Origin: CAZDWZ01 sp964509425
GTDB taxonomy: Bacteria; Bdellovibrionota_C; UBA2361; SZUA-149; CAZDWZ01
Assembly: GCA_964509425.1 (NCBI GenBank)
Contig: CAZDWZ010000005.1
Coordinates: 377,645 to 441,644, forward strand
DNA length: 64,000 bases
Reading direction: 5' to 3'
Below the pieces are notes generated by a model. It searched no databases. It was not told the origin of the DNA and saw only the letters and a list, made by a program, of their open reading frames with translations. The position numbers were made by a program, and so were the translations under genes. Position 1 is the first letter of the stretch. The number at the start of each line of letters is the position of its first letter. Positions 17,193-25,806 of the stretch are shown piece after piece.

Positions 17193-18645
17193 AGGCGAAT
17201 CTCGTTCCACGAGGGGAGAGACGTTCAACCTTAATCGCTGACTTATGCGCGGCAAGAATTTTCTCGACGATCGCCAGGCCGAGCCCGGAAGCACCCGTGG
17301 ACTCTGAGCTTTGCCGCGACTGAAATCTCCGCTCAAAGATTCTATCTACTTCTTCTTCCTGAATACCTTCGCCGTCGTCCTGCACGGAGAATCGGATTTC
17401 TGAGTCGCCACTCGGAAGCGCACTCAGTTCGATCCGCCCACCGGCAGGAGTATGCCGGATCGCATTATCGAGTAGGTTTGAGAGGACTCGTTCGATGTGA
17501 TTGGGATCGCCCATCGCAAATGATTGCGAGGGATCGGGCGTGCAAACAAGCGATAGACCCTTATGTTCCGCGGCCGGAGCGAAGCGAATGATGAGATCGT
17601 TCAGTAATTCAGCGGCGGGGAAGGGACATGGTTCGGATTTCATCTCGGCCGTTTCCAAGGCGGAGAGATCGTACAGTTCGTTGAGTAGGCGCTTCAGGGC
17701 TTCTGCATTTTCGTTAATAACGTTTAAGTGCCGGGAGACCAAGTTAGAATTCTGGCGATGCAACTCCGATGCCGCCAGCTCTGCTGCGCCGACGATGAGA
17801 GTCGTCGGGCGTCGAAGATCATGCGAGACATTTTCGACGAGCTCGCGGCGTACAGCATCTTTTCGCTCGAGCTCCAAGATATGAGACTCGATGGTCTCGG
17901 CCATCTCGTTGAATGAACGGCCCAGCGACTCAACTTCATCCTCCGACTCGCCGACCGGTACTCGGGCCGACCGATCACCAGCTTGAAAGCGGCTTACTCC
18001 GGTGGAGAGGCGATGGAATCGCTTCGTCAAATGATTGAAGATTAAGTATGCCAACACGAAGCCGCCGGCGAGTGAAGCGCAGGTCATCGCAGCGATCGCC
18101 CAAATTCCTTCACGTACCGCCATGATTCGAAATATCTGACTGCGGATCGGAGTCGGGAGAAGCACATACACAAATCCCGGCTTCCCGGAGACCTCGAATC
18201 TTGCAGCTGAGAAAACTTCCTGTCGTTTAAAACTCACGGGTGAGTCGCCGAAGAGTGGAGTTCTCCGGCTCTCTGCCGTTGCGTTAACGAATTCCTCGAG
18301 CGGCTGGGGATCTATTCGCCAGCGCAGCACTTCCGTCTCGGGGCTGAGAGCGGCTTTGATCTCCCCGCCAGAGGTCGTCAAAAACACGTCCATACCGGGG
18401 AGCGCAGCAAACAGAGGTCGAAGAGCGCGAGTGTAGGAAAGCTGATCTTGTTTATCCGGTGGAAGCTCCGACAGAAGCAGTTGAATTTCTTCAGCGAGCC
18501 CCCAGCGGTGGGCCTGCTCACTGCGGAGATTCGCGTTCCATAGAAAAAGAATGAGAACACCGAGGTCAATCAATGTGACGACAATGAGCGCTGTTGCTGT
18601 TCTCCAGTACAGCTTCCACGCAAACGTCTTGAAGAAAGGCGTCAT
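17152..18645 (-). CDS. Sensor histidine kinase (HAMP-HisKA-HATPase)
   Basis: The 497-residue protein has two membrane segments (about residues 15-35 and 183-205) enclosing a periplasmic sensor region of about 150 residues, then a HAMP linker. The phosphoacceptor box is ENVSHDLRRP (His at about residue 275). The ATPase domain has the N box VLSNLLDNAIRHTPAGG, the G1 box DDGEGI and the G2 box GASGLGLAIVEKI. Its start overlaps the regulator gene by 4 bases, so the two form a standard pair. Its stop lies inside the convergent FG-GAP gene. It is similar in layout and length to the kinase at 50099-51595. The signal is unknown. Confidence 0.94.
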   Translation of the reverse strand: MTPFFKTFAWKLYWRTATALIVVTLIDLGVLILFLWNANLRSEQAHRWGLAEEIQLLLSELPPDKQDQLSYTRALRPLFAALPGMDVFLTTSGGEIKAALSPETEVLRWRIDPQPLEEFVNATAESRRTPLFGDSPVSFKRQEVFSAARFEVSGKPGFVYVLLPTPIRSQIFRIMAVREGIWAIAAMTCASLAGGFVLAYLIFNHLTKRFHRLSTGVSRFQAGDRSARVPVGESEDEVESLGRSFNEMAETIESHILELERKDAVRRELVENVSHDLRRPTTLIVGAAELAASELHRQNSNLVSRHLNVINENAEALKRLLNELYDLSALETAEMKSEPCPFPAAELLNDLIIRFAPAAEHKGLSLVCTPDPSQSFAMGDPNHIERVLSNLLDNAIRHTPAGGRIELSALPSGDSEIRFSVQDDGEGIQEEEVDRIFERRFQSRQSSESTGASGLGLAIVEKILAAHKSAIKVERLSPRGTRFAFILPLAYEAHSRS

Positions 18646-19349
18646 TCCGAGGATTCAAGCTCCGCCGCAGCGCTGAATTTGTAACCCACTCCGTACATCG
18701 TCTTTATATAAACCGGCTTCGCCGGATTCGTCTCAATCTTTGCACGAACGCGAGACAGGTGAGACGTGATTGTCGCGTCGAATTCAGAGGCTCGAAAATC
18801 CCATACCGCATCCCTTAATTCGTCGCGAGTGATGACTCGTCCGGCGTGAGACGCCAGATAGAAAAGGATATCAAATTCGATGGCTGTGAATTTGACGTCG
18901 TCTCCGCGAACGAGCACTTGGCGCTTTTCAGCGTCAATCTGAAGATTCTTGAAATGCAGACAAAGGCTTCCTTCCGATGCCCGGTGCCTTCTGCGGAGCA
19001 GCGCGCGCACCCGTGCAACGAGCTCGGCCGGTGAGAACGGTTTTACGACGTAATCATCTGCTCCGAGCTCGAGGCCCACGACTTTGTCGACGGAGGAGGA
19101 GCGGCCGGTCAGCATCAGGAGCATCTGCTGCGGCCGTTTTTCACGCAGGCTCCGGCAGATATCAAACCCGTTCATCGATGGGAGGTTCAAATCGAGAATC
19201 ACGAGGTCGTATTCTGCAGAGACGGCCCTCTCCAAGCCGGACTTTCCGTCTCTGCTGACGTCGATGCTGAAGTATTGTTCCTTCACCGCTTCTTCGATGA
19301 GGTTTACGGTCGCGTCATCATCTTCGATTATCAGTATGCGAGCCGACAT
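18642..19349 (-). CDS. OmpR/PhoB-type response regulator
   Basis: The receiver domain has the acidic pair in IIEDDD, the phosphorylated Asp in LVILDLNLPS (about residue 50) and Lys in GADDYVVKPF. The C-terminal winged-helix domain ends with TMYGVGYKF, the usual OmpR-family signature. The ATG at 19349 (MSARILIIEDD) is chosen over an upstream one that would add 22 residues before the receiver. The downstream kinase overlaps by 4 bases. It probably controls transcription in response to the partner kinase. Confidence 0.94.
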   Translation of the reverse strand: MSARILIIEDDDATVNLIEEAVKEQYFSIDVSRDGKSGLERAVSAEYDLVILDLNLPSMNGFDICRSLREKRPQQMLLMLTGRSSSVDKVVGLELGADDYVVKPFSPAELVARVRALLRRRHRASEGSLCLHFKNLQIDAEKRQVLVRGDDVKFTAIEFDILFYLASHAGRVITRDELRDAVWDFRASEFDATITSHLSRVRAKIETNPAKPVYIKTMYGVGYKFSAAAELESSE

Positions 19350-19576
19350 ATAGAATCCCCCAACATTACGCGAAGTTAGTCTCGAATGATGTCTCCCCGC
19401 ACCCCACGTGCCCACGTTTTCGGCGGTCCTAAACGTTTTGAAGGCTTTTCGAGTTCGAATGTTACAAACTCCTACGTTTTATCGCGAACACCTAAAGGCA
19501 TTTTACAAATTTTATGCCGGCGAAAGGAATAAGTCTGCTAAGGTTCTCGCCGAAATTAGACCTTTAAGGAGACCGT

Positions 19577-19972
19577 ATGATTACCCTCGCTGACGCAAAA
19601 CGCGTTATCGCCGCAGCTGAGAAAAAGGCCGCAGAAATTGAACAACCCATGAACATCGCGGTCAGTGACGCGGGCGGAAACCTCATCGCGCATGTGCGGA
19701 TGGATGATGCCTGGCTCGGGAGCATCGATATCTCAATTAAGAAGGCCTACACTTCGAGAGCGTTCAATATCTCGACGAAGGAGCTCGCCGAGCACTCCCA
19801 ATCAGGCCAGCAGTTTTTTGGAATTCACGCGTCAAACGACGGGAAGATTATGATCTTCGCGGGTGGAATTCCTTTGAAGAAGAACGGCAAAGTAATCGGC
19901 GCTATCGGGGTCAGTGGCGGCTCGGGTGAGCAGGATCATTCGGTTGCAGAGGCTGGAGCAGCGGCTCTTTAG
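19577..19972 (+). CDS. HbpS/GlcG family heme-binding-like protein
   Basis: The 131-residue protein has the family's typical pattern: LADAKRVIAAAEKKAAEI, MNIAVSDAGGNLIAHVRMDDA, SIKKAYTSRAF and a glycine-rich end AIGVSGGSGEQDHSVAEAG. Members of this family bind heme or heme degradation products, or are encoded with glycolate genes; many have no known role. There is no signal peptide, so it is probably cytoplasmic. AAGGAG lies 5 bases before the ATG. It stands alone downstream of the divergent two-component operon. Confidence 0.88.
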   Translation: MITLADAKRVIAAAEKKAAEIEQPMNIAVSDAGGNLIAHVRMDDAWLGSIDISIKKAYTSRAFNISTKELAEHSQSGQQFFGIHASNDGKIMIFAGGIPLKKNGKVIGAIGVSGGSGEQDHSVAEAGAAAL

Positions 19973-20116
19973 TTTCTTGCTGAGTTTAAAAGCCGTGCCG
20001 TGCTTGCGGCCGGCTCTCTTCACATGACGGCCGACATACGTGCATGAGCTGGGAAGTCGTAGCTTCCCCAGACTTGTTCTCTTGTTGGTCGATTTCAAGA
20101 ACGGTGAGGTGGCGTC

Positions 20117-20452
20117 ATGAAAGTCGGGATTATCTTTTTCGCTCTCGTGTTGCATGTGGGGCTCAGCTCGGCTCGTGCTGAAGACACTGCTGCTGGTAAG
20201 GCGTCGCCGGGAACTCTCGCCCCTCATCCGTCAATGACCGAGAATTCAAACGGGGACATGAAGCAAGGTGAGTATGAAGTGGTGAGTCTAAACGGGAGCA
20301 TCACTCGTTCGTTCTGTCCCTACACCTGCGAGATGAGAGGTCTGCCGAAGGAATCATGCAGGACCTGGCCGTCGAACCGCGAGAAAGACAAGTGTTACAT
20401 TCAAGACACGCGGCTCCCTTCCGATGCGATCGCATTCGGTGGGCCGAAGTGA
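20117..20452 (+). CDS. Small secreted protein with four cysteines
   Basis: The 111-residue product has a signal peptide of about 21 residues (MKVGIIFFALVLHVGLSSAR, cleavage near AEDT). The mature part ends with four cysteines in FCPYTCEMRG, SCRTW and KCYIQD, which suggests two disulphide bonds. A GAGGTGG site precedes the ATG, and a hairpin about 45 bases after the stop could end the transcript. I recognise no family. Confidence 0.7.
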   Translation: MKVGIIFFALVLHVGLSSARAEDTAAGKASPGTLAPHPSMTENSNGDMKQGEYEVVSLNGSITRSFCPYTCEMRGLPKESCRTWPSNREKDKCYIQDTRLPSDAIAFGGPK

Positions 20453-20497
20453 ATCATTCGCAGCTGAGTGAACAAAAGTCGTAAAACAAATGCGACC

Positions 20498-20526
20498 CGG
20501 CAAGCCAAAAAAACTGGCTTTTGCCG
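20498..20526 (+). terminator. Hairpin after the small secreted-protein gene
   Basis: The arms cggcaagcca and tggcttttgccg pair with a two-base bulge around an A-rich loop, 45 bases after the stop codon. No T-run follows, so the terminator call is tentative. Confidence 0.5.
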
Positions 20527-20822
20527 CGAAATGGACGCAGGAACGGCTGAGTTGCCGAGCTTCTTCTTAGTCGGACGATCTGTTGTTGTCCTGATTCTTT
20601 CGATCACTCGAGAGAGTCCGGTTCGTGCTTCGATACCACCGTTGTTTTTTCTCTTCTTCGAGATTCCGGCGGCGTTCCATGCACGCTCCGCAGTCACATC
20701 GACCAAGCTGCTTTCTGCACAATGTTGAGTCATCACCGATTAGCATGAGGGCAGCATACCTGGGATCGATGGATCTCAGCTATGACGCCGAACATAATTC
20801 AATCAGCTCCAGTAAGCGTCCG
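20527..20822. other. Intergenic region with no clear gene
   Basis: Open frames of about 86 and 111 codons cross this stretch on opposite strands. Neither has a ribosome-binding site, a recognisable motif or a plausible composition, so I leave it unassigned. Confidence 0.4.
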
Positions 20823-22235
20823 CTATTGCTGTCTATTCCGAGCCCGCTCCCCGAGAATTTCCACGGAGCGAGCCGTCATCAGGAAACCAAGCTGAAATCG
20901 GTCGAGTCCAAAGTGCTCATCTGGAGCGTGGATCGCGTCTGAAGAGAGCCCGAAACCCGCGAGCGCGATCTCCGCTCCGGATACTGCAGCGAGCTCGGCA
21001 ATAACGGGCACACTCCAGCCTTCGAGAATGAACTTGCAGTCAGTTTCGCAAGCTTCTTCATAGCCCTTCGCAACCGCTTGAACGACCGCCGCATCGGGTG
21101 AAGTTCGCACCGGCCAACCCACCCCGGGCCACTTCCGAATTGAGAGCTCGAACCCGGCGGGGCATTCCGCCTCGAGGAAGTCCGTGATCTTTTTCCCGAT
21201 GACGTGAGGATCTTGGTCGGGAACGAGTCGCGCCGAGACTCTGGCGCTCGCCTTTGCGGGGATAATCGTCTTGATTCCAGCTCCGATATACCCGCCCCAG
21301 ACGCTGTTCACATCGAGACAGGGCCGCGTCCACCGGCGTTCGTTCGGAGTGAGGTTTGTTTCACCGCCGACCGGAAGCACGCCGAACTCGTCTTGATACT
21401 GCCCGGAATCGAAATCCATAAACAGGACGGCTCGTTCTTCTGCGCTGAGGGGAACGACCTCATCATAGAAACCGGGAATTTTGATGACGCCGTTTCGATC
21501 GCGGAGCTTTGCAAGGAGCTCCACCATCGCGTGATTCGGATTGAATGCAACTCCGCCGTGTGAGCCGGAGTGCAGGTCGAACTTTGATCCGGTGAGCTCG
21601 ATTTCGAAACCGACGAATCCTCTGAGACCGAGGGTGACTGCGGGTGTCTTTACCGACGGCACACAGCAGTCGAGAACGAGAAGGTGATCCGCCTTCAGCG
21701 CAGCTTTGTGATCGCTCAGAATTCGGGCGAGGCCGATGCTCCCGAGTTCTTCTTCGCCCTCGATGACGAGCTTGATGTTAAGCGGAAGTTTGCCGTCTCG
21801 CTTGAGAAGAGTCTGGAGTGCGGCGATAGCGTACCAGCATTGACCTTTGTTGTCCTGTGCACCGCGGGCATAAACCTTTCCGTCTTTCACCACCGGCTCA
21901 AACGGAGGTGATGTCCATTTTTCGATGGGGTCAACGGGCTGCACGTCGTAGTGATTGTAGATCATCAATGTTTCAGCGTCGGGGCCGGCTCCGCTCCACT
22001 CGGCAAAGAGTGTGGGATGTCCGCTCGTCTCCCAGAACTCGACGGAGAATCCGAGAGCTTTCAGCTTTGAAGCGAGCCAGTTCGCGCAGTCGAGGACCGA
22101 GGCTTTATAGGCCGGGTCCGCGCTCACGCTCGGGAATCTGAGAAAGGTGAGGTAGTCTTCAATGATTGAGGCTTCGTTCTTTTTGTATTCGCTTCGAAGC
22201 CATTCGGTCGTGGATGTCTGTTTCATAAACTCCAT
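20823..22235 (-). CDS. M20 family metallopeptidase (dipeptidase/carboxypeptidase)
   Basis: The 470-residue enzyme has the M20 zinc motifs in order: MIYNHYDVQPVDP (metal-binding His and catalytic Asp, about residues 90-102), GAQDNKGQ (bridging Asp), and EGEEELGS (general-base and metal-binding Glu, about residues 160-167). A dimerisation domain follows, then a C-terminal metal-binding His in AIHAPDEHFGL. The length and the motif set fit the CNDP-like dipeptidase group that hydrolyses peptides in the cytoplasm. ATGs at 22235 and 22226 are both possible starts. It is a single-gene unit. Confidence 0.93.
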   Translation of the reverse strand: MEFMKQTSTTEWLRSEYKKNEASIIEDYLTFLRFPSVSADPAYKASVLDCANWLASKLKALGFSVEFWETSGHPTLFAEWSGAGPDAETLMIYNHYDVQPVDPIEKWTSPPFEPVVKDGKVYARGAQDNKGQCWYAIAALQTLLKRDGKLPLNIKLVIEGEEELGSIGLARILSDHKAALKADHLLVLDCCVPSVKTPAVTLGLRGFVGFEIELTGSKFDLHSGSHGGVAFNPNHAMVELLAKLRDRNGVIKIPGFYDEVVPLSAEERAVLFMDFDSGQYQDEFGVLPVGGETNLTPNERRWTRPCLDVNSVWGGYIGAGIKTIIPAKASARVSARLVPDQDPHVIGKKITDFLEAECPAGFELSIRKWPGVGWPVRTSPDAAVVQAVAKGYEEACETDCKFILEGWSVPVIAELAAVSGAEIALAGFGLSSDAIHAPDEHFGLDRFQLGFLMTARSVEILGERARNRQQ

Positions 22236-22237
22236 AA

Positions 22238-22314
22238 AGTGCCGGGCGCGGTGGGGGTGTCCCTTTACGCACTGATAGCTGCGCTACCAGTAGCATAAAA
22301 CCGCGCTTAGCACT
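22238..22314 (-). terminator. Long imperfect hairpin downstream of the GNAT gene
   Basis: The arms agtgccgggcgcggt (22238-22252) and accgcgcttagcact (22300-22314) match at 12 of 15 positions, with a smaller stem (gctaccagtagc) inside. It lies between the GNAT stop and the start of the M20 gene, both read on the minus strand. It may separate the two transcripts. Confidence 0.45.
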
Positions 22315-22388
22315 TATCTACAGGTTGGCAGCCTGCAGACAAACGATTCCGTCTCCGTCGGCAGCTTGTCGGCCTGCAGACAGTCGTA

Positions 22389-23072
22389 TCAGTCGTTCGG
22401 GAGCACCAGATCCTTGACGGAGGTGCCCAATATGACCCGCGGCGTCTCTTCCCCGAACTGCTTCAGGGAGTACGCGCCGAGTTGCTTCAGTCCGTACCCC
22501 TCGAAGTTGCCGATCACCCGCTCGCGGTGATTGGCGTGGGTGCGAACGAAGAACGTCCTCGGTTGCGGCGTCATCCGTCGCGTGTGCCGCATGCTCGCCT
22601 CGATCAGCGCCGTGGAGATCCCGAGGCTACGGTGCTTCGGATCGACACAGTACACGACGAAATCCAGATCCCCCGGCAGGATCCCGAGGTCGCTGAACTG
22701 GTATCGCGGGTGCTTCGTCACCGCGTCGCTCAGCACGAGCGTGATCGCCATGCCGAGGATCCTGCCTCCGTCCTCGACGAGGAAGAACTCCGCGCCCCAC
22801 CGGTAGAGCTGGAGCAGGAATCCGGTGGCGCTGTCGTCGTTCTCGGCCGGTCCGAGCGGCCAGTTCGTCTCGTTGAAGCCCCACGGGTTGTCGTGGTCCG
22901 TCGTGGACGTGATGAAGCTGTAGTGCAGCATCTTCGCGAGGAGGTCGATGCGATCACGGACCTCCTTCTGCTCTGCGATGCGCGGTTTCCAGACCCGCGA
23001 CTTGGCCTCGTTCCGCTTCGTCTGACGCGGCGTGCTGAAGTTCTTGTGCTCGCCGGTTTCGATCTGTCCCAT
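22389..23072 (-). CDS. GNAT family N-acetyltransferase
   Basis: The 227-residue protein has the acetyl-CoA-binding region around DFVVYCVDPKHRSLGISTAL (R/Q-x-x-G-x-A-like loop as HRSLGIS, about residues 150-160), preceded by ILGMAITLVLSD. The acyl acceptor cannot be read. The ATG at 23072 has GGGAGGACTGGG just before it; longer in-frame starts up to 23234 run through a leader hairpin and are rejected. C- and G-ending codons dominate, unlike the neighbouring M20 and 23850 genes. It is a single-gene unit with a structured leader. Confidence 0.75.
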   Translation of the reverse strand: MGQIETGEHKNFSTPRQTKRNEAKSRVWKPRIAEQKEVRDRIDLLAKMLHYSFITSTTDHDNPWGFNETNWPLGPAENDDSATGFLLQLYRWGAEFFLVEDGGRILGMAITLVLSDAVTKHPRYQFSDLGILPGDLDFVVYCVDPKHRSLGISTALIEASMRHTRRMTPQPRTFFVRTHANHRERVIGNFEGYGLKQLGAYSLKQFGEETPRVILGTSVKDLVLPND

Positions 23073-23145
23073 CCCAGTCCTCCCGCTTGTAGAATGACGT
23101 CGGTTGTGAATTGGTGGGTGGGAATTAAATCCTCCTAATACCCCA

Positions 23146-23185
23146 CCGGTTGCCCCCGTCTTGAGAACAAGACAGCGGCAGCCGG
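23146..23185 (-). promoter_or_regulatory. Structured 5' leader hairpin of the GNAT gene
   Basis: An 18-bp stem with two mismatches and one wobble closes on a four-base loop (arms ccggttgcccccgtcttg and caagacagcggcagccgg), 74 bases before the start. Its strength in an untranslated leader suggests transcript-level regulation or an attenuator; no known riboswitch class was recognised. Confidence 0.5.
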
Positions 23186-23849
23186 AGTGAATTTCTTCCA
23201 AAAAAGCATGTGAAAGAGCGACTCTGTCGTTCACGGGGCGCGAGGTGGCTCTTCGAGGGCCGCTAGGAACAAAATTTAAAAATTGGATTTTTTAGTCTTG
23301 TAGCTAGGACACCCTCGAGGAATTACCCGAGTAGTAGGCCTAGCGAAGATAGAGTTAGGACAAGCGCATTCGAGACAAGCGGACGCGTCACGACGTCACC
23401 AGCGTGAAGCCGGTCCGAAGTTCGTGAAACTGAGTGTGTCCGCGTGATCATTAGGTATGCGCTACTCCTCAAGGAAAAGGGGATAGCGCGATTCTTGACC
23501 CAGGTCAAGGTCGAACGTCCTTTGGAACTCGGAATGTCGTTGTGAGCTGCGTTCCGAAGACGCGTGGCATTGTCACAAGATTGTCTTTTTCGATTCTTCC
23601 TTCCGCGACTCCCAATTCCATAACACCTTGCCGAATGGAGGGTGCACTTATGGAACACGGACCGCTGAGACACTTTTTTGGGGCGCGCGATTCTCGCATC
23701 AATTTTTTCACTTGTTTGTGGTTTTCACCAAGAGGTGAGGGCGGAGGTATTGACCAGCACGAGAACCACCACGGAAGTGCTCGATTTTCAAATCTTTGCG
23801 TCGTTTTTTTTCCGGCCCTTTTTGCGAAATTAACTGCGGCTCACTTGCG
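23186..23849. other. Long intergenic region with hairpins and a palindrome
   Basis: Besides the GNAT leader, this 660-base stretch has a two-part hairpin at 23303-23344 (gctagg/cctagc enclosing ctcg/cgag) and the palindrome at 23495-23508. Short open frames here have no convincing signals. A run of eight T at 23804-23811 lies just before the next gene. Confidence 0.45.
23495..23508. promoter_or_regulatory. Palindrome TTGACC-CA-GGTCAA, possible CRP/FNR-type site
   Basis: The sequence ttgacccaggtcaa is a perfect dyad with the layout TTGAC-N4-GTCAA, one base different in each half from the FNR consensus TTGAT-N4-ATCAA. It lies about 340 bases before the next plus-strand start. The regulator is inference. 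Confidence 0.35.
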
Positions 23850-24962
23850 ATGGACCTCGAGGCGATTCTGGCACTCGAGCCGATGCCGGAAGAGGAACAG
23901 CCAGTCGAATTTGTTTCTCTGCTTCTCGAAGACGAGAAAGATGGTCTTACCCTGATCCACCTCGGCCAAGTTCACAAAATTCCCGGCAAGGTTCCCGACG
24001 AATTTCGGAAAGCCGTGGTGAATAGTCAAATCAAGATTGTCGAGTATCTCCGTAAAGAGAAGATTGTCGCTGTCATTGCCGAAGGGCTCTTCGAAGACGC
24101 CAATCCGGCGCTATTCAAAGCGCTGGATGATCCTGCCAAAGTGAACATGCTCGGGGTCGCGAAGCTCATTTTTCCTAAAGGCATACCGGCGGATCTCTCG
24201 AAACTATCTGATCTGCAAAAGGAATTTCTCTATGAGAACGGCGCTGCGATGAGCATGTGGTTCACCGGAGAGTTGAAGGAAGTCTACCGTTCGATCCGCC
24301 CCGAAGCATCGAAGGCGATCGACGCGAAGATTGCCGCGGCAGGCGAGAAAAAATACGGGAAAGCCTGGCCGGTGATGATTGGAAAAGACAAAGAGTTGTC
24401 CGACCTCATTTTCAAGCAGCGAGACGAGGCCGCTCTGGAAGAGGTCGCAAGGGTGCAAAAAACCGGAGCTTTAAAGATAGCCCTCATTTTCGGCCAGGCG
24501 CATGACTTTTCGGGAATAGCGAAGGCACGATTTAAGGGCGTCAGGTTTGAGAAAATCGCGATGAGCGCAGCGATCCTCGAGCCCGCAGGGGGGCGGCCTG
24601 CCAAGTCTGATTTTGGGGTGGATCTTACTTTTAAGCCGTTCATAGATTTCAAAGGCAATTTCTCCGCAGCCCTCGTTGTCTACGGAAATCAGCCGAAGGA
24701 TGATGTGATGTTGCGCGCGAAGATCGTCGTCGAGCAAAGGAAAATACTTACGTTTCTGAAGGAGAATAAGCGGCGGCTCGCTGCGTGGGAGTGGCAGCAC
24801 TTCGTTACCCCGGAGCTGAAAATCGCCGGTCTCGAATTTCTCGACCCGAAGTCACTGGATGCAGGATTCCCCCTCGCGGATTTTCGGATAGATATTGCAG
24901 CGGATCCGGCCCTGAAAAAGGCGGGGGAGGCGTGGATCGCGGCTCACAAGCTCAAAGAATGA
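23850..24962 (+). CDS. Uncharacterised protein with TraB/ChaN-like features
   Basis: The 370-residue protein begins MDLEAILALEPMPEEEQ. It has LTLIHLGQVHKIPGKV near residue 33 and, later, IALIFGQAHDFSGIAKARF near residue 211. Paired [LI]-G-[QE]-x-H motifs of this kind occur in TraB- and ChaN-type proteins, so I suggest a distant relation only. The ATG at 23850 lacks a ribosome-binding site. A TTG at 23796 adds 18 residues after a run of eight T, where a frameshift could hide a lost signal peptide. It stands alone before the carbonic anhydrase gene. Confidence 0.6.
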   Translation: MDLEAILALEPMPEEEQPVEFVSLLLEDEKDGLTLIHLGQVHKIPGKVPDEFRKAVVNSQIKIVEYLRKEKIVAVIAEGLFEDANPALFKALDDPAKVNMLGVAKLIFPKGIPADLSKLSDLQKEFLYENGAAMSMWFTGELKEVYRSIRPEASKAIDAKIAAAGEKKYGKAWPVMIGKDKELSDLIFKQRDEAALEEVARVQKTGALKIALIFGQAHDFSGIAKARFKGVRFEKIAMSAAILEPAGGRPAKSDFGVDLTFKPFIDFKGNFSAALVVYGNQPKDDVMLRAKIVVEQRKILTFLKENKRRLAAWEWQHFVTPELKIAGLEFLDPKSLDAGFPLADFRIDIAADPALKKAGEAWIAAHKLKE

Positions 24963-25013
24963 ACGTTTAGCCAGCGATTCGAACGGACGAACCCGACAGA
25001 AAATCTGCTCTCT

Positions 25014-25727
25014 TCAACGCTTTCCTTGCGAGAGGAATGGGAGGCGAGGGACAGCGGGTGACTCCTCCGTCTCCGCCTCAGTCGCAACTTCTTCTTTCTC
25101 GAAGTGGTAAGAATAAATCGGATCAATCTTCGCACCAGGTTCAAGGGAAATGAGCTCCTTCAACATCCCGGATCGAAGGTCATACACCCAGCCGTGAACA
25201 TGAGGGCGTTTGTTCTTGGCCCAGCAACGCTGGATGATGGAGGTTGAGGCGAGATTGTGAACTTGTTCAATCACGTTCAGCTCAATCATGCGAGCCGTGC
25301 GATCTTCCTCGCTTCGAATTGCTTCCAGCTCTTGCCTGTGAAAGCGATAGACGTCTTTGATGTGCCGCAGCCACTTGTTAATGATTCCAAAGTCGCGATG
25401 GGTCATCGCAGCTTTGACTCCGCCGCAATTGTAATGGCCGCAGATGATCACATGGGGAACTTCGAGTACTTCAACCGCGTATTGCAGAACGCTGACGAGA
25501 TTAAGATCGGTGTGTACGACGAGGTTCGCCACATTCCGATGAACGAAAAGCTCCCCCGGCTCAGTGCCGGTGATTTCCTCCGCGGGCACTCGGCTATCTG
25601 AGCAGCCGATCCACAAAAACTCCGGCTTTTGCGCATATTCCATTCGCTGGAAGTAGTCGTAGCGGAGATCCACTTTTTCCTTTGCCCAGGCTTTGTTTGC
25701 GAGCAACAGTTTGCGATCGGATCTCAT
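25014..25727 (-). CDS. can: Beta-class carbonic anhydrase
   Basis: The 237-residue enzyme hydrates CO2 to bicarbonate. The zinc ligands are in CSDSR (Cys and Asp-Arg dyad, about residues 43-47) and HYNCGG (His and Cys, about residues 98-103). The C-terminal third has HVHGWVYDLRSGML, typical of plant/proteobacterial-type beta enzymes. ATG 25727 has GGAG 8 bases upstream, and an ATG at 25745 is less likely. The adjacent SulP transporter on the same strand suggests a joint role in bicarbonate handling. Confidence 0.95.
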   Translation of the reverse strand: MRSDRKLLLANKAWAKEKVDLRYDYFQRMEYAQKPEFLWIGCSDSRVPAEEITGTEPGELFVHRNVANLVVHTDLNLVSVLQYAVEVLEVPHVIICGHYNCGGVKAAMTHRDFGIINKWLRHIKDVYRFHRQELEAIRSEEDRTARMIELNVIEQVHNLASTSIIQRCWAKNKRPHVHGWVYDLRSGMLKELISLEPGAKIDPIYSYHFEKEEVATEAETEESPAVPRLPFLSQGKR

Positions 25728-25806
25728 CGGCAGTTCTCCATCCAACGTGAGGCGGTAGGTATATCGAACTTATGAGGGGTAAGCGAGCGAATACGATTAT
25801 TTCTCT

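Noticed and set aside
22482..23138. A 218-codon plus-strand frame
   Set aside because: It is antisense to the GNAT gene and is rich in Arg, Val and Glu, without motifs.
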